A stretch of DNA of 64,000 nucleotides from Flavobacterium anhuiense (GTDB taxonomy: Bacteria > Bacteroidota > Bacteroidia > Flavobacteriales > Flavobacteriaceae), in the NCBI RefSeq assembly GCF_900101855.1, contig NZ_FMVC01000002.1, positions 501,599 through 565,598 on the forward strand, in the 5' to 3' direction. The notes under the pieces are model-generated. The model was not told the DNA's origin. It saw only the letters and a list, made by a program, of their open reading frames with translations, and did not search any database. Shown piece by piece: positions 45,864 through 55,033 of this stretch (position 1 is its first letter; each line of letters begins with the position of its first letter). The translations under genes and the position numbers were made by a program.

Positions 45864-46607
45864 TTACATATTCTGAGTGTAAAAATTGTAATCTTTTAAA
45901 ATTACTCTAATAAAATCGCTGTTATTTCCAGATTGATTTTTAATTCCTGTTACGCTTTCAATTTTGGCAGCCAACTTGTAAATAACTTCATGATCGTTTT
46001 TAGCCACCGCCTTTTGAAAGGTTTCTTTAATGATACGCATATCGTTATCTGAAAGCTTTATTACCAAAGGATACGTTGGCACATAAGATTCGCCAATATC
46101 TTCGAGAATAGTATGACTGATATTAATTTTATTCTTCAAAGTAATTACCGCCGTACCTGCCGCCATATCTCCCAATCGTTGTGATTTCTGGCTCGTAATA
46201 ACCGTGATAAGACCCGGAAGTCCGAAAAAAGTAAAAAAGTCTATTACTCTAAAAAACCAGCGAATTAAATAGTCTCCAAAACCTGCTTGATAACCATCAA
46301 TTTTAACCACTTTAATTTTCAATAATTTTTTCCCAAGCGACTGTCCTTCAAAAACACTTTCTAAAACCAACGAATAAACTATAACGGGAGAATACAATAA
46401 TAAAAAAATCGCTCCGCGCGACCAGCCGTCCAAATTAACCATTAATCTATCGAGCTGCAACCAGTCAAAAAGAACTATAGAAAGTGCTGTTATATAACAG
46501 ATTACAATAAATAAATCGATAAAAAACGCACCTAGTCTTTCGCCTACAGAAGCAGCGATAAAATTTATTTTAACATTTTGTGTCGTATTAATAGATAATT
46601 CTGACAT
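45864..46607 (-). CDS. RDD family membrane protein
   Basis: Protein of 247 residues with an RDD domain: GERLGAFFIDLFIVICYITALSIV (Arg and Asp of the RDD motif), FEGQSLGKKLLKIKVVK, and SQRLGDMAAGTAVI. About four membrane segments, then a cytosolic tail. RDD proteins may move Na+ or other small ions. It is divergent from the SpoIIM gene with a gap of 20 bases, so both likely share a promoter region and are associated with the MoxR operon. Confidence 0.9.
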   Translation of the reverse strand: MSELSINTTQNVKINFIAASVGERLGAFFIDLFIVICYITALSIVLFDWLQLDRLMVNLDGWSRGAIFLLLYSPVIVYSLVLESVFEGQSLGKKLLKIKVVKIDGYQAGFGDYLIRWFFRVIDFFTFFGLPGLITVITSQKSQRLGDMAAGTAVITLKNKINISHTILEDIGESYVPTYPLVIKLSDNDMRIIKETFQKAVAKNDHEVIYKLAAKIESVTGIKNQSGNNSDFIRVILKDYNFYTQNM

Positions 46608-46627
46608 ATTTCATATTTTAGCCTACA

Positions 46628-47605
46628 ATGAGAGAAATCGCCTTTATAAAACAAAACAGAGAAAAATGGCTCGAGTTTGAGCTGGCAATTTTTGGTAAAG
46701 CTAAAAAAAATCCTGATGAATTAGCTAATTTGTACATTCAAATGATGAATGATTTGTCGTATGCTCAAACGTATTATCCTAAAAGTAAAACGGTTGTGTA
46801 TCTCAATCATCTCGCTTCTCAGATTTATCAAAAAATTTACAAAACCAAACGCACCGATCAGAATCGACTTACAGATTTCTTTAAAATCGAAGTTCCTTTA
46901 TTGGTTTACGAATACAGAAGGTATTTGGTTTATGCATTTGCTTTATTTTTTGTCACCGTTTCTATCGGAGTTCTTTCTGCTCGTTATGATCGTGATTTTG
47001 TGCGTCTCATTTTAGGTGACGAATATGTAAATATGACTTTAGAAAACATCAAAAAAGGCAATCCGATGGCTGTGTATGGTTCAGGCAGCAATTGGGGAAG
47101 TTTTATTGGCATTACAGTCAATAACCTTTTTGTAGGCGCAAGATGTTATTTCTACGGAATTTTTGCAGGAATCGGAACTTTTAATGTTTTTCTTCAAAAC
47201 TGTATTATGCTCGGTTCTTTTCAGTATTTTTTCTACGAACAAGGCGTTTTTTGGAAAAGCGTTCGAGGCATCTGGATTCACGGTTCTATGGAGATTTTTG
47301 CCATCGTAATCGAGACTACAGCTGGATTTATTTTAGGAGCTTCTATCCTATTTCCTAAAACTTTTTCTAGGCTAAATTCTTTTAAAATCGGTTTCAAAAA
47401 CAGCTTTAAAATATTCTTAAGCACTTTTCCTTTCACCATAAGTGCAGGGTTTTTAGAAGGTTTTATTACACGATATTCTATCGATATGCCCAACTGGCTA
47501 AGCAGTTTTATTATTTTATTGACACTGGCAATAATTTCATTTTACTACTTGATATACCCTTTTATTGTACACAAAAAAATAACTTCAAAACCAATTCATT
47601 TATAA
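46628..47605 (+). CDS. stage II sporulation protein M-like membrane protein
   Basis: SpoIIM-family protein of 325 residues. The N-terminal helical part (about 1-95) is followed by about six membrane segments. Family motif: FIGITVNNLFVGARCYFYGIFAGIGT, then GSFQYFFY and GIWIHGSMEIFAIVIETTAGFILG (in parts). In sporulators SpoIIM works with peptidoglycan hydrolases; in Bacteroidota it belongs to a MoxR-type operon of unknown role. The next gene starts on the last base of the stop codon. Confidence 0.88.
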   Translation: MREIAFIKQNREKWLEFELAIFGKAKKNPDELANLYIQMMNDLSYAQTYYPKSKTVVYLNHLASQIYQKIYKTKRTDQNRLTDFFKIEVPLLVYEYRRYLVYAFALFFVTVSIGVLSARYDRDFVRLILGDEYVNMTLENIKKGNPMAVYGSGSNWGSFIGITVNNLFVGARCYFYGIFAGIGTFNVFLQNCIMLGSFQYFFYEQGVFWKSVRGIWIHGSMEIFAIVIETTAGFILGASILFPKTFSRLNSFKIGFKNSFKIFLSTFPFTISAGFLEGFITRYSIDMPNWLSSFIILLTLAIISFYYLIYPFIVHKKITSKPIHL

Positions 47606-48561
47606 TGTTCGAGCTTTACAGAAAAAGACAATTAGGTGATAATCTTGGCGATACTTTTACTTTTTTCAAAAATTACGGAAAGAACTTTTTCAAGATATTT
47701 TTTATTACAAATGGAGCATTTTTACTTCTTTTTGCCATAGTAATTTATACGCTCCTTAAAGTCAATTTTGAACACATCCAAGAATCTGGTCTTGAAAACA
47801 ATCAATTAAAAAGCGATCTTCTTGAATACTTCAATCATAATGAAGGATTAGTCGTTGCATTGATATTTATCTGCGTTTTTTTATTCTTTATCATGTCCTT
47901 GTTTAATTATGCTTATCCGGTTTTATATTTAAAATTGATTGCTGCTGGCCAAGAAGATCTTGAAGTGAATGATCTCTCGGCAAGTTTCTTTAAAGTTCTT
48001 TTTAAATTAATAAAATTCAGCATAGGCTATTTGTTTTTAGTTTTTCCGGTTTTAATAATTGCCTTAATCATCTTGTTTTTTCTGTGCTTCATTATTATCG
48101 GAATTCCACTGCTAATGATTGCATTACCAGCGTTGTTCACGTTTTTAAACCTGCATTTTTACAGTTATTTGACAGAAGAAAAACGCTTTTTTGAATCTCT
48201 AAAACACGCTTACGATTTAGTAAAATTAGATTTTTGGAATACAATTGGAACAACTTTTATCATTATGATGATAATGCAGTTTGTTCAGTTTGCCATAACA
48301 ATGTGTTTATATTTTGTAGGTATGTTTATCGCTTTAGCGTATTTAATTGGAAATTCTGCTTCAGACAACACAAATACTGTAGAACCTTCACCATTATTGA
48401 TCGGCTTTATAACGATTGTCGTAATTGTGTTAATTGTTCTTGGTAACATTTTCAACAACATTATTATCGTGAATCAGGGAATGATTTATTATAGTTTAGA
48501 GTCAGGAGACAAACAAGAATCGAAATCAATTGATTTAATCGGAGATACTACAAATGAATAG
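47605..48561 (+). CDS. multi-pass membrane protein of unknown family
   Basis: Membrane protein of 318 residues with about six long hydrophobic segments (e.g. FFIITNGAFLLLFAIVIYTLL, VVALIFICVFLFFIMSLFNYAY, LFLVFPVLIIALIILFFLCF). Pfam family not recognised; DUF4013-like or similar proteins share this shape. The start overlaps the stop of the SpoIIM gene and the stop overlaps the start of the DUF4129 gene, so it belongs in the MoxR operon. It may form part of a membrane complex with the SpoIIM and RDD proteins. Confidence 0.7.
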   Translation: MFELYRKRQLGDNLGDTFTFFKNYGKNFFKIFFITNGAFLLLFAIVIYTLLKVNFEHIQESGLENNQLKSDLLEYFNHNEGLVVALIFICVFLFFIMSLFNYAYPVLYLKLIAAGQEDLEVNDLSASFFKVLFKLIKFSIGYLFLVFPVLIIALIILFFLCFIIIGIPLLMIALPALFTFLNLHFYSYLTEEKRFFESLKHAYDLVKLDFWNTIGTTFIIMMIMQFVQFAITMCLYFVGMFIALAYLIGNSASDNTNTVEPSPLLIGFITIVVIVLIVLGNIFNNIIIVNQGMIYYSLESGDKQESKSIDLIGDTTNE

Positions 48562-49327
48562 GTTTGTTATTATTTTATATTTTCTTTTCTGTCTGAGCCC
48601 TTTCTATGCTCAAGATACTCTGGTTGAAGAAGATCCTCCAAAAATTATTGGAATTAAGTATACCGAAAAAGATATCACGGTAGACTCTGGATCTGTAGAA
48701 GCCAGACATTTTGAAAAGGATTTCAAGAAAAAATATACCGATAAGGACTTTGTTTACGAATACAAAGAACCCGAAAAAAGCTGGTGGGATCATTTTAAAC
48801 ATTGGCTCGCTAGACAAATTGCCAATTTATTTAATTTCGGAAGTGTAAAATCATCTCTAAACTTTATTTCAATTTTGTTTAGAATAATTGCTGTTCTGGT
48901 TGTTATACTTTTAATATACTTTATTGTCAAGGCATTAATCAAACGAGAAGGAATGTGGATTTTTGGAAAGAATGCTGACAAAAGAGCTTTGTTTTATTCT
49001 GATGCCGAAAAAAATATTCATCTTTTAGATTTTGAAAAACTTATTAAAGAAAGCATTGAAGCAGGCGAAAAAAGAATTGCCGTGCGATATTATTATTTAT
49101 GGCTTTTGAAAGTAATGGCACAGTATCATTATATTGAATGGGATATCGAAAAAACCAATTCGGATTATTTGTACGAGTTGCATAATCCTGGTCACAAAGA
49201 AGAGTTTACTTATCTTTCTTATTTGTACAATTATATTTGGTATGGTGAATTTGAAATTGATGATGCAACATTTAGAAAGACTGAAAACAGATTTAAAAAA
49301 GCATTAAAAACTTTTGGCAATGGATAA
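48554..49327 (+). CDS. DUF4129 domain protein
   Basis: Protein of 257 residues with an N-terminal signal-like segment (RFVIILYFLFCLSPFYA), an extracytoplasmic stretch, one membrane segment (about 110-128, IIAVLVVILLIYFIVKALI), and a C-terminal cytosolic DUF4129 domain (LDFEKLIKESIEAGEKRIAVRYYYLWLLKVMAQ, in parts). DUF4129 genes are regularly found in MoxR operons. It overlaps both neighbours by 8 bases. Confidence 0.87.
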   Translation: MNRFVIILYFLFCLSPFYAQDTLVEEDPPKIIGIKYTEKDITVDSGSVEARHFEKDFKKKYTDKDFVYEYKEPEKSWWDHFKHWLARQIANLFNFGSVKSSLNFISILFRIIAVLVVILLIYFIVKALIKREGMWIFGKNADKRALFYSDAEKNIHLLDFEKLIKESIEAGEKRIAVRYYYLWLLKVMAQYHYIEWDIEKTNSDYLYELHNPGHKEEFTYLSYLYNYIWYGEFEIDDATFRKTENRFKKALKTFGNG

Positions 49328-50522
49328 TAAAGTTAAAATATACATTGCTATTCTGGTTCTAATTTTCGGAATAACATTACTCGTAGGCAAAGGGCAGCCA
49401 AAACCTATTGATTGGACCCCAACGTATTCTGTTGAAGATAAAATCCCGTTTGGATTGTACGTTTTCGACCAAGAAGCGGATGGTCTTTTTAAACAGAAAG
49501 TAGAAAGAATTTCGACGCAGACTCCTTATGAATATTTGGATTCTCAATATGATGCTAGAGAAAATGTACAAACCTATAAAGTTAAAGGTACTTTTATGAA
49601 TATTTCTGAAGTCGATAATATTGACCAGCAATCCATGAAAGAAATTCTATATTTTGTTTCTCACGGAAATAATGCTTTTTTAAGCATGAAAGTGTTTCCG
49701 AAAGTATTGTTAGATTCTTTGAAAATTGAATTAAAAACCGATTTCATGCCCAATGACAGCATTTCGGTTTGGATGGCGAACAAAAAAGCTGGCACAAAAA
49801 AATATACTTTTAATACTGGATTGAGTGATTATTTTTCTAAAATAGACACTTTAAATACAAAAGTTTTAGGGTATCAAATTAGCAGTAAAAACAAAAAACA
49901 AGTCAACTTTATTGAAGTTCCTTATAAAAATGGTTATCTCTATCTGCATACGCAGCCAGTGGCCTTTACCAATTACAATCTGCTGAAAAAAGATTATTAT
50001 CAATATGCAGAAAACGTTCTGTCTTATATTCCGAAAGGAAATGTGTTTTGGTATAATAAAACTTTAAACGATAAACGAATTTCAAGCTCTCCGATGCGTT
50101 ATATCTGGAGTCAGCCCGCTTTAAAATCGGCTTGGTATTTAGGTTTAATTGGAATTCTTATTTTTATGATTTTTAATGCAAAACGCAAACAGCGAATTGT
50201 TCCGATTATAAAACCATTACAGAACCTAACTGTTGATTTTACCAAAACAATTGGAAATTTATATTATCAGGAAGGCGATCATACCAATATTATTGATAAA
50301 AAGATTATTTACTTTTTAGAAAAAATCAGAACCGATTATCTGCTTGATACCAGCAAACTTGATAACGATTTTATAATGAAATTGCATTATAAAACAGGAA
50401 AAGATGAAAAAGATATCCGTGATGTGGTTCAGTTAATTAATGACCATCGAAATAGTTATCACGGAAGTCTTGAAGAAGATTTGATTAAAATAAATACAGC
50501 AATAGAAAAGATTTTACATTAA
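49320..50522 (+). CDS. DUF4350 domain membrane protein
   Basis: Protein of 400 residues. It has an N-terminal membrane segment (VKIYIAILVLIFGITLLV), an extracytoplasmic DUF4350 domain (PKPIDWTPTYSVEDKIPFGLYVFDQEADGLF, in parts) and a second membrane segment (about 280-298, WYLGLIGILIFMIFNAKRK). The C-terminal part is a cytosolic helical tail. The ATG at 49320 overlaps the upstream stop codon by 8 bases. A TTG at 49314 would only add two residues. Family function unknown; consistently with MoxR and DUF58 genes. Confidence 0.85.
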   Translation: MDNKVKIYIAILVLIFGITLLVGKGQPKPIDWTPTYSVEDKIPFGLYVFDQEADGLFKQKVERISTQTPYEYLDSQYDARENVQTYKVKGTFMNISEVDNIDQQSMKEILYFVSHGNNAFLSMKVFPKVLLDSLKIELKTDFMPNDSISVWMANKKAGTKKYTFNTGLSDYFSKIDTLNTKVLGYQISSKNKKQVNFIEVPYKNGYLYLHTQPVAFTNYNLLKKDYYQYAENVLSYIPKGNVFWYNKTLNDKRISSSPMRYIWSQPALKSAWYLGLIGILIFMIFNAKRKQRIVPIIKPLQNLTVDFTKTIGNLYYQEGDHTNIIDKKIIYFLEKIRTDYLLDTSKLDNDFIMKLHYKTGKDEKDIRDVVQLINDHRNSYHGSLEEDLIKINTAIEKILH

Positions 50523-50560
50523 AATTCTAAACGAAATTTAAAAAGAAAACAGACCAAATT

Positions 50561-51574
50561 ATGGACGATATCAATACAACATCAAACGAAATCACAAATG
50601 AAAATGTGAATTTTGAAACAAGAATTAATTTAGGACCGCTTTTAGATCACGTAAATACGATCAAAAAAGAAATCGAAACCGTAATCGTTGGACAGCATAA
50701 AATGGTAGATCAGCTTTTGGTTGCTATTTTGTCAAACGGTCACGTACTTTTAGAAGGTGTTCCAGGAGTTGCCAAAACCATTACGGCTAAATTATTGGCT
50801 AAAACCTTAAATATTGGTTTCAGCAGAATCCAATTTACTCCCGATTTAATGCCTTCAGATATTTTAGGAACTTCTATTTTCAATCTGAAAAACTCAGAAT
50901 TTGAATTCAAAAAAGGGCCAATTTTTTCTAATCTGATTTTAATTGATGAAATCAACCGTGCTCCAGCAAAAACACAAGCTGCCCTTTTTGAAGTAATGGA
51001 AGAACGCCAAATTACAATTGATGGTTCTGCTTATCAATTGGAGGCTCCGTTTTTGGTAATTGCAACTCAGAATCCTGTAGAACAAGAAGGAACTTATCGT
51101 TTGCCAGAAGCGCAATTAGATCGTTTTCTTTTTAAAATTACAATTGATTACCCAAAACTGAACGAAGAAATTTTAATTATACAAAGGGAACATTCTTTAC
51201 AAGATCACGGAAAACTGGATGCTATTAAAACGATTCTTTCTGCTGAGGAAATCAAAGAATATCAAGGTCTGGTAAAACAAATTAGAGTAGAACAAAACTT
51301 GTTGGAATACATTGCTCGAATTGTAGTAAATACACGCGAAAATGCATTTTTATATTTAGGCGCTTCGCCTCGTGCTTCTATCGCGATTTTGAACGCCGCA
51401 AAAGGTTTTGCTGCAATCCGAGGACGTGATTTTGTAACGCCAGAAGATATTAAAGAAGCTGCAATTCCAGTTTTACAGCACCGTGTAATTGTTGCTCCAG
51501 AACGCGAAATGGAAGGTATTTCAAGTCCAGAAATCATCAAACAGATTATTGAAACAGTCGAAATTCCGAGATAA
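50561..51574 (+). CDS. MoxR family AAA+ ATPase
   Basis: AAA+ ATPase of 337 residues. Walker A is GVPGVAKT, followed by LMPSDILGTSIF, Walker B LILIDEINRAPAKTQAALFEVMEE, sensor I ATQNPVEQEG, and the Arg-finger RLPEAQLDRFLFKI. The C-terminal AAA_lid_2 is DFVTPEDIKEAAIPVLQHRV. MoxR ATPases act as chaperones that assemble or activate complexes, here probably those of the DUF58, DUF4129 and DUF4350 proteins encoded beside it. The typical partner with a VWA domain is replaced by DUF58. Confidence 0.94.
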   Translation: MDDINTTSNEITNENVNFETRINLGPLLDHVNTIKKEIETVIVGQHKMVDQLLVAILSNGHVLLEGVPGVAKTITAKLLAKTLNIGFSRIQFTPDLMPSDILGTSIFNLKNSEFEFKKGPIFSNLILIDEINRAPAKTQAALFEVMEERQITIDGSAYQLEAPFLVIATQNPVEQEGTYRLPEAQLDRFLFKITIDYPKLNEEILIIQREHSLQDHGKLDAIKTILSAEEIKEYQGLVKQIRVEQNLLEYIARIVVNTRENAFLYLGASPRASIAILNAAKGFAAIRGRDFVTPEDIKEAAIPVLQHRVIVAPEREMEGISSPEIIKQIIETVEIPR

Positions 51575-51577
51575 TTA

Positions 51578-51634
51578 TTAATGGTGAATTGTAAATGGTG
51601 AATTGTTAATGGTTAATGGTTAATGGTTAATGGT
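51578..51634. repeat. heptamer array (ttaatgg)
   Basis: Tandem units in 7-base register: ttaatgg, tgaattg, taaatgg, tgaattg, then four ttaatgg. Sits directly after the MoxR stop codon inside the operon. Confidence 0.75.
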
Positions 51635-51646
51635 GGAAAACGTAAA

Positions 51647-51671
51647 AGGCTTCGACTTCGCTCAGCCTGAC
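51647..51671. repeat. single copy of the 'tgtcaggctgag' repeat family
   Basis: Reverse complement of this stretch differs at 3 of 25 positions from the stretch at 55934-55958. Core words ggcttcg and tcagcctgaca. Related to the inverted repeat at 26982-27083. Confidence 0.65.
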
Positions 51672-51682
51672 AAAAAAGAACA

Positions 51683-51710
51683 AAACCTGAAACTTGAAAC
51701 TTGAAACAAT
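51683..51710. repeat. heptamer array (aacttga)
   Basis: Units aacctga, aacttga, aacttga, aacaata in exact register, just before the start of the next gene (51725). Confidence 0.65.
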
Positions 51711-51724
51711 AAAAACAAAAAAAA

Positions 51725-52336
51725 TTGAAACCGTCTAAACTTCTTATATTATTCTCTCTGCTATTGTTGACTGTTTTTCAGCCATCAAATGCGGCTCTTT
51801 TAAGAAATAAAAAAGATTCTTTTTATTTCAAAAATGACAAACAGGAAATTGAAACTTTAGTTAAGAAATTGTACGAATGGGTAGAAACTAAAAATAGCAA
51901 TAATGATTTCAATCCTATTGCAAACAAAAAAGGAGATAAATACATTGGCTTAGATTTAAACTCACATAAAAAAAGATTGGAAGAATTGAAGAAAACCAAT
52001 TTCTTTTCACAACAGTTTTTAGACAATTACAATAAAATTGCTCTGAGAATAGATTCTAATCTTAAAACTAAAAAAATAGAATGGCTTGAAGGAGATTTAC
52101 CTCCTTTTGGAAATGATGCCAATCCGTGGTGTAATTGTCAGGATTATCCCGATAATTATTGGAAAACTATGACGATTAATCATTTGAAGATTGAAAACGA
52201 CAAAGCTTCTTTTGATTGGACTTGGTCGTGGAAAGGTGATTTTAAATACAAAGTGAAAACCATTAAAGAAAACGGAGTTTGGAAAATAGCTTCTTTAGAA
52301 GGCTTTGATTTTAATGACTTCACTAAAATTTATTAG
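51725..52336 (+). CDS. small secreted protein, function unknown (TTG start)
   Basis: Protein of 203 residues with a signal peptide (KPSKLLILFSLLLLTVFQPSNA, N-terminal). The mature domain includes EIETLVKKLYEWVETKN and WTWSWKGDFKYKVKTIKENGVWKI, which suggests a DUF3828-like, NTF2-type fold; not certain. The start codon is TTG at 51725 with no ATG in frame before it. The gene appears to be inserted between moxR and the DUF58 gene, and its upstream region is made of repeats at 51578-51710. Confidence 0.72.
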   Translation: MKPSKLLILFSLLLLTVFQPSNAALLRNKKDSFYFKNDKQEIETLVKKLYEWVETKNSNNDFNPIANKKGDKYIGLDLNSHKKRLEELKKTNFFSQQFLDNYNKIALRIDSNLKTKKIEWLEGDLPPFGNDANPWCNCQDYPDNYWKTMTINHLKIENDKASFDWTWSWKGDFKYKVKTIKENGVWKIASLEGFDFNDFTKIY

Positions 52337-52358
52337 AAAAACATAAAACCGAGAAAAC

Positions 52359-53690
52359 TTGAAATTCATAAAAAGTCTATATCTGAACAATTTCTTTTTC
52401 TATGTGCTCATTGGCATTATAGGATTGTTTGTCTGCGCTTTTATTTTTCCGAATATGTATAATGCTGTTTGGCTGCTCGTTTTAGGTTTAATTACTTTTT
52501 TAGGACTTGATATTTTGCTTTTGTATGTGGCAAGAACAGGACTTGAAGCCGAAAGAATTACGCCAGAAAAATTATCAAATGGTGATTTAAATCCGATAAA
52601 AATTAATTTAAAAAACCATTATACTTTTCCCGTTTCGGTTAAAATTATTGATGAAATTCCGTTTCAATTTCAGGTTCGAGATTTCAAAATTGTAAAAACA
52701 ATAAAAGCTGCGACGCAAAAAGAAATTGGTTATGATCTTCGCCCGACAGAACGCGGAGAATACCATTTTGGTTCTCTAAACATTTATGTTTCATCTCCAT
52801 TAAGACTCATTTCCAGAAGATTTATTTTTGATAAAGATCAAATGGTTCCGACCTACCCTTCTTATATTCAGTTAAGAAAATACGATTTGATTGCTTTTTC
52901 GAATAACTTATTTCAATACGGAATCAAAAAAATACGCCGAATCGGTCATACAATGGAGTTTGAACAGATTAAAGAATATGTTCAAGGCGACGATTTGCGA
53001 ACTTTAAACTGGAAAGCAACTGCCAAAAGAAATTCATTGATGGTCAATCAGTTTCAAGACGAAAAATCACAATCCGTTTATATGGCAATTGATAAAGGGC
53101 GCGTAATGCAAATGCCTTTTGACGGATTAAGTTTATTGGATTATGCGATTAATTCGGCTTTGGTTTTATCCAATGTCATCCTGAAAAAGCAAGATAAAGC
53201 AGGGCTTTTTTCTTTTTCTAAAAAAGTAGAAAACAGAGTTTTTGCTGAAAGAAGAGGTTCGCAAATGCAGAAAATCCTAGAAACTTTGTACAATGTAAAA
53301 ACCGATTTCTTCGAAAGTGATTACAGCAGATTGTATGTTGACATTAAGAAAAACATCAATCAGAGAAGTTTAATAATTCTGTACACCAATTTTGAAACCA
53401 TGGACGGTTTAAATCGTCAATTACCTTATTTAAAAGGAATTGCCAAAAGCCATTTATTGGTTGTGGTTTTCTTTAGTAATACAGAATTAAACGGTATCAT
53501 CAACAAAAAAACCACTACAATTCAGGAAGTTTATGACAAAGTAATTGCCGAAAAATTCATGTTTGAAAAACGCCTAATCGTAAACGAATTGAAGAAATAT
53601 GGAATCCATTCTGTCTTAACGCAGCCAGAAAATCTTACGCTTGACGCCATTAATAAATATTTGGAGATTAAATCGAGAGGAATTTTATAG
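52359..53690 (+). CDS. DUF58 domain protein
   Basis: Protein of 443 residues with two N-terminal membrane segments (about 10-55), a beta-rich linker (RPTERGEYHFGSLNIYVSSPLRL, in parts), and the DUF58 signature GDDLRTLNWKATAKRN at about 210-225. A VWA-like domain follows (SVYMAIDKGRVMQ, SLLDYAINSALVL). DUF58 proteins are regular partners of MoxR ATPases. The start codon is TTG at 52359; the first in-frame ATG lies inside the membrane segments. Confidence 0.9.
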   Translation: MKFIKSLYLNNFFFYVLIGIIGLFVCAFIFPNMYNAVWLLVLGLITFLGLDILLLYVARTGLEAERITPEKLSNGDLNPIKINLKNHYTFPVSVKIIDEIPFQFQVRDFKIVKTIKAATQKEIGYDLRPTERGEYHFGSLNIYVSSPLRLISRRFIFDKDQMVPTYPSYIQLRKYDLIAFSNNLFQYGIKKIRRIGHTMEFEQIKEYVQGDDLRTLNWKATAKRNSLMVNQFQDEKSQSVYMAIDKGRVMQMPFDGLSLLDYAINSALVLSNVILKKQDKAGLFSFSKKVENRVFAERRGSQMQKILETLYNVKTDFFESDYSRLYVDIKKNINQRSLIILYTNFETMDGLNRQLPYLKGIAKSHLLVVVFFSNTELNGIINKKTTTIQEVYDKVIAEKFMFEKRLIVNELKKYGIHSVLTQPENLTLDAINKYLEIKSRGIL

Positions 53691-53808
53691 TCTTGCTTAA
53701 TCTGTTAACTTATGGTTATTTTACAGATTGGCTTTACTATTATCTCCATTATTAAATTAGTTTTGAAAGAAAATAACAATCTAAGAACACCAACTTAAAA
53801 CAGATAAA

Positions 53809-54894
53809 ATGAAAAAAACAATTCTAATTCTGTTCGTATTATTAGGCATTCAATCTCAAGCGCAAAAAACAGAAAATATCATCATCATTACAACAGATGG
53901 TTTTAGATGGCAGGAAGTTTTTAAAGGCATTGATCCCACAATTGCCAATGACAAAAAATTCAATCAAGGAGACAGTGCCTACATTTATAAAAAATATAGC
54001 GATGCTAATGTTAAAGAAGCACGTAAAAAACTAATGCCTTTTTTCTGGTCTGAAATTGCTTCTAAAGGTCAGATTTATGGAAATCGAGATTTAGGAAACA
54101 AAGTTGATGTTGCCAATCCGTACTGGTTTAGCTATCCTGGTTATAGCGAAATCATGACTGGAAATGTCGATTTAAAAGTCAACTCAAACGGATACAAAGC
54201 CAATCCAAACGTAAATGTTTTAGAATTTTTAAATCAGCAATCTAAACTAAAAGGCAAAGTTGCCGCTTTTGGCGCATGGGATGCTTTTGACCGAATTTTA
54301 AATGAAGAAAGAAGCGGTTTTCCTGTAATTTCAGCCTTTGACAAAGTAGGCGGAAATAAACCAACAGCAGCTCAGCACTTATTAAATGAGATGCGTGACA
54401 ACTCATATAAACCATTTCATATGGATGAATGCCTAGATGTTTTTACGCATTATCAAGCTTTAGATGAACTAAAAAATAAAAAGCCAAAAGTGCTTTATAT
54501 TGCATACGGAGAAACGGACGAATGGGCACATCATGGGCAATACCGTTCGTATTTGGACGCAGCCAATCAAGTTGACAAATGGATTCAGGAAATCTGGAAT
54601 TTTGTTCAAAATGATCCACAATACAAGAACAAAACTACTTTATTCATAACCGTAGATCACGGACGCGGCGACAAAGTAAAATCGCAATGGACAGATCACG
54701 GTTCTGATGTTCCTGGAGCTTCAGAAATTTGGTTTGCCGCAATGGGACCTGAAATCGCTCCAAAAGGCGAAATAACAACACAATCTCAATTCTATCAAAA
54801 ACAATTTGCTCAAACTTTAGCAAAATTGATGGGATATGATTTCAAAACCGATCATCCTGTAGAAACTGAGATTAAAGAAGTTTTTGAGAAATAG
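53809..54894 (+). CDS. alkaline phosphatase superfamily hydrolase
   Basis: Exported protein of 361 residues, signal peptide MKKTILILFVLLGIQSQA. The core shows metal ligand IIIITTDGFRWQEVFKGID, then SYPGYSEIMTGN (probable nucleophile Ser or Thr), ETDEWAHHGQYRSYL and VDHGRGDKVKSQWTDHGSDVPGA with metal-binding Asp and His. The fold is that of type I phosphodiesterases/sulfatases, most likely a phosphatase or phosphodiesterase in the periplasm. Substrate unknown. The gene is single, with a hairpin repeat after it. Confidence 0.86.
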   Translation: MKKTILILFVLLGIQSQAQKTENIIIITTDGFRWQEVFKGIDPTIANDKKFNQGDSAYIYKKYSDANVKEARKKLMPFFWSEIASKGQIYGNRDLGNKVDVANPYWFSYPGYSEIMTGNVDLKVNSNGYKANPNVNVLEFLNQQSKLKGKVAAFGAWDAFDRILNEERSGFPVISAFDKVGGNKPTAAQHLLNEMRDNSYKPFHMDECLDVFTHYQALDELKNKKPKVLYIAYGETDEWAHHGQYRSYLDAANQVDKWIQEIWNFVQNDPQYKNKTTLFITVDHGRGDKVKSQWTDHGSDVPGASEIWFAAMGPEIAPKGEITTQSQFYQKQFAQTLAKLMGYDFKTDHPVETEIKEVFEK

Positions 54895-54901
54895 TTTTTT
54901 A

Positions 54902-54964
54902 TAGCCACAAATTCACGAATTTTATTTTGATTATGAAACCAAATAATTCGTGAATTCGTGGCTA
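54902..54964. repeat. octamer-type hairpin (agccacaaattcacgaat family)
   Basis: Arms 54902-54921 and 54945-54964 match at 19 of 20 positions (one G-T type difference). The word agccacRaattcacgaat is shared with 28202-28220. Starts 8 bases after the hydrolase stop codon and could act as a terminator-like structure, but lacks a T-run. Confidence 0.8.
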
Positions 54965-54991
54965 TTTTAAATTATTGCGAGAAGAAAAAAA

Positions 54992-55031
54992 CTCAGTACC
55001 TTAGCGCCTTAGAAACTTAGCATCTCAAAAA
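54992..55031. repeat. octamer array (CTYWGNNN) touching the methyltransferase start
   Basis: Units ctcagtac, cttagcgc, cttagaaa, cttagcat, ctcaaaaa in exact 8-base register. The array ends 2 bases before the ATG of the next gene, so it occupies the ribosome-binding region. Confidence 0.8.
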
Positions 55032-55033
55032 AA

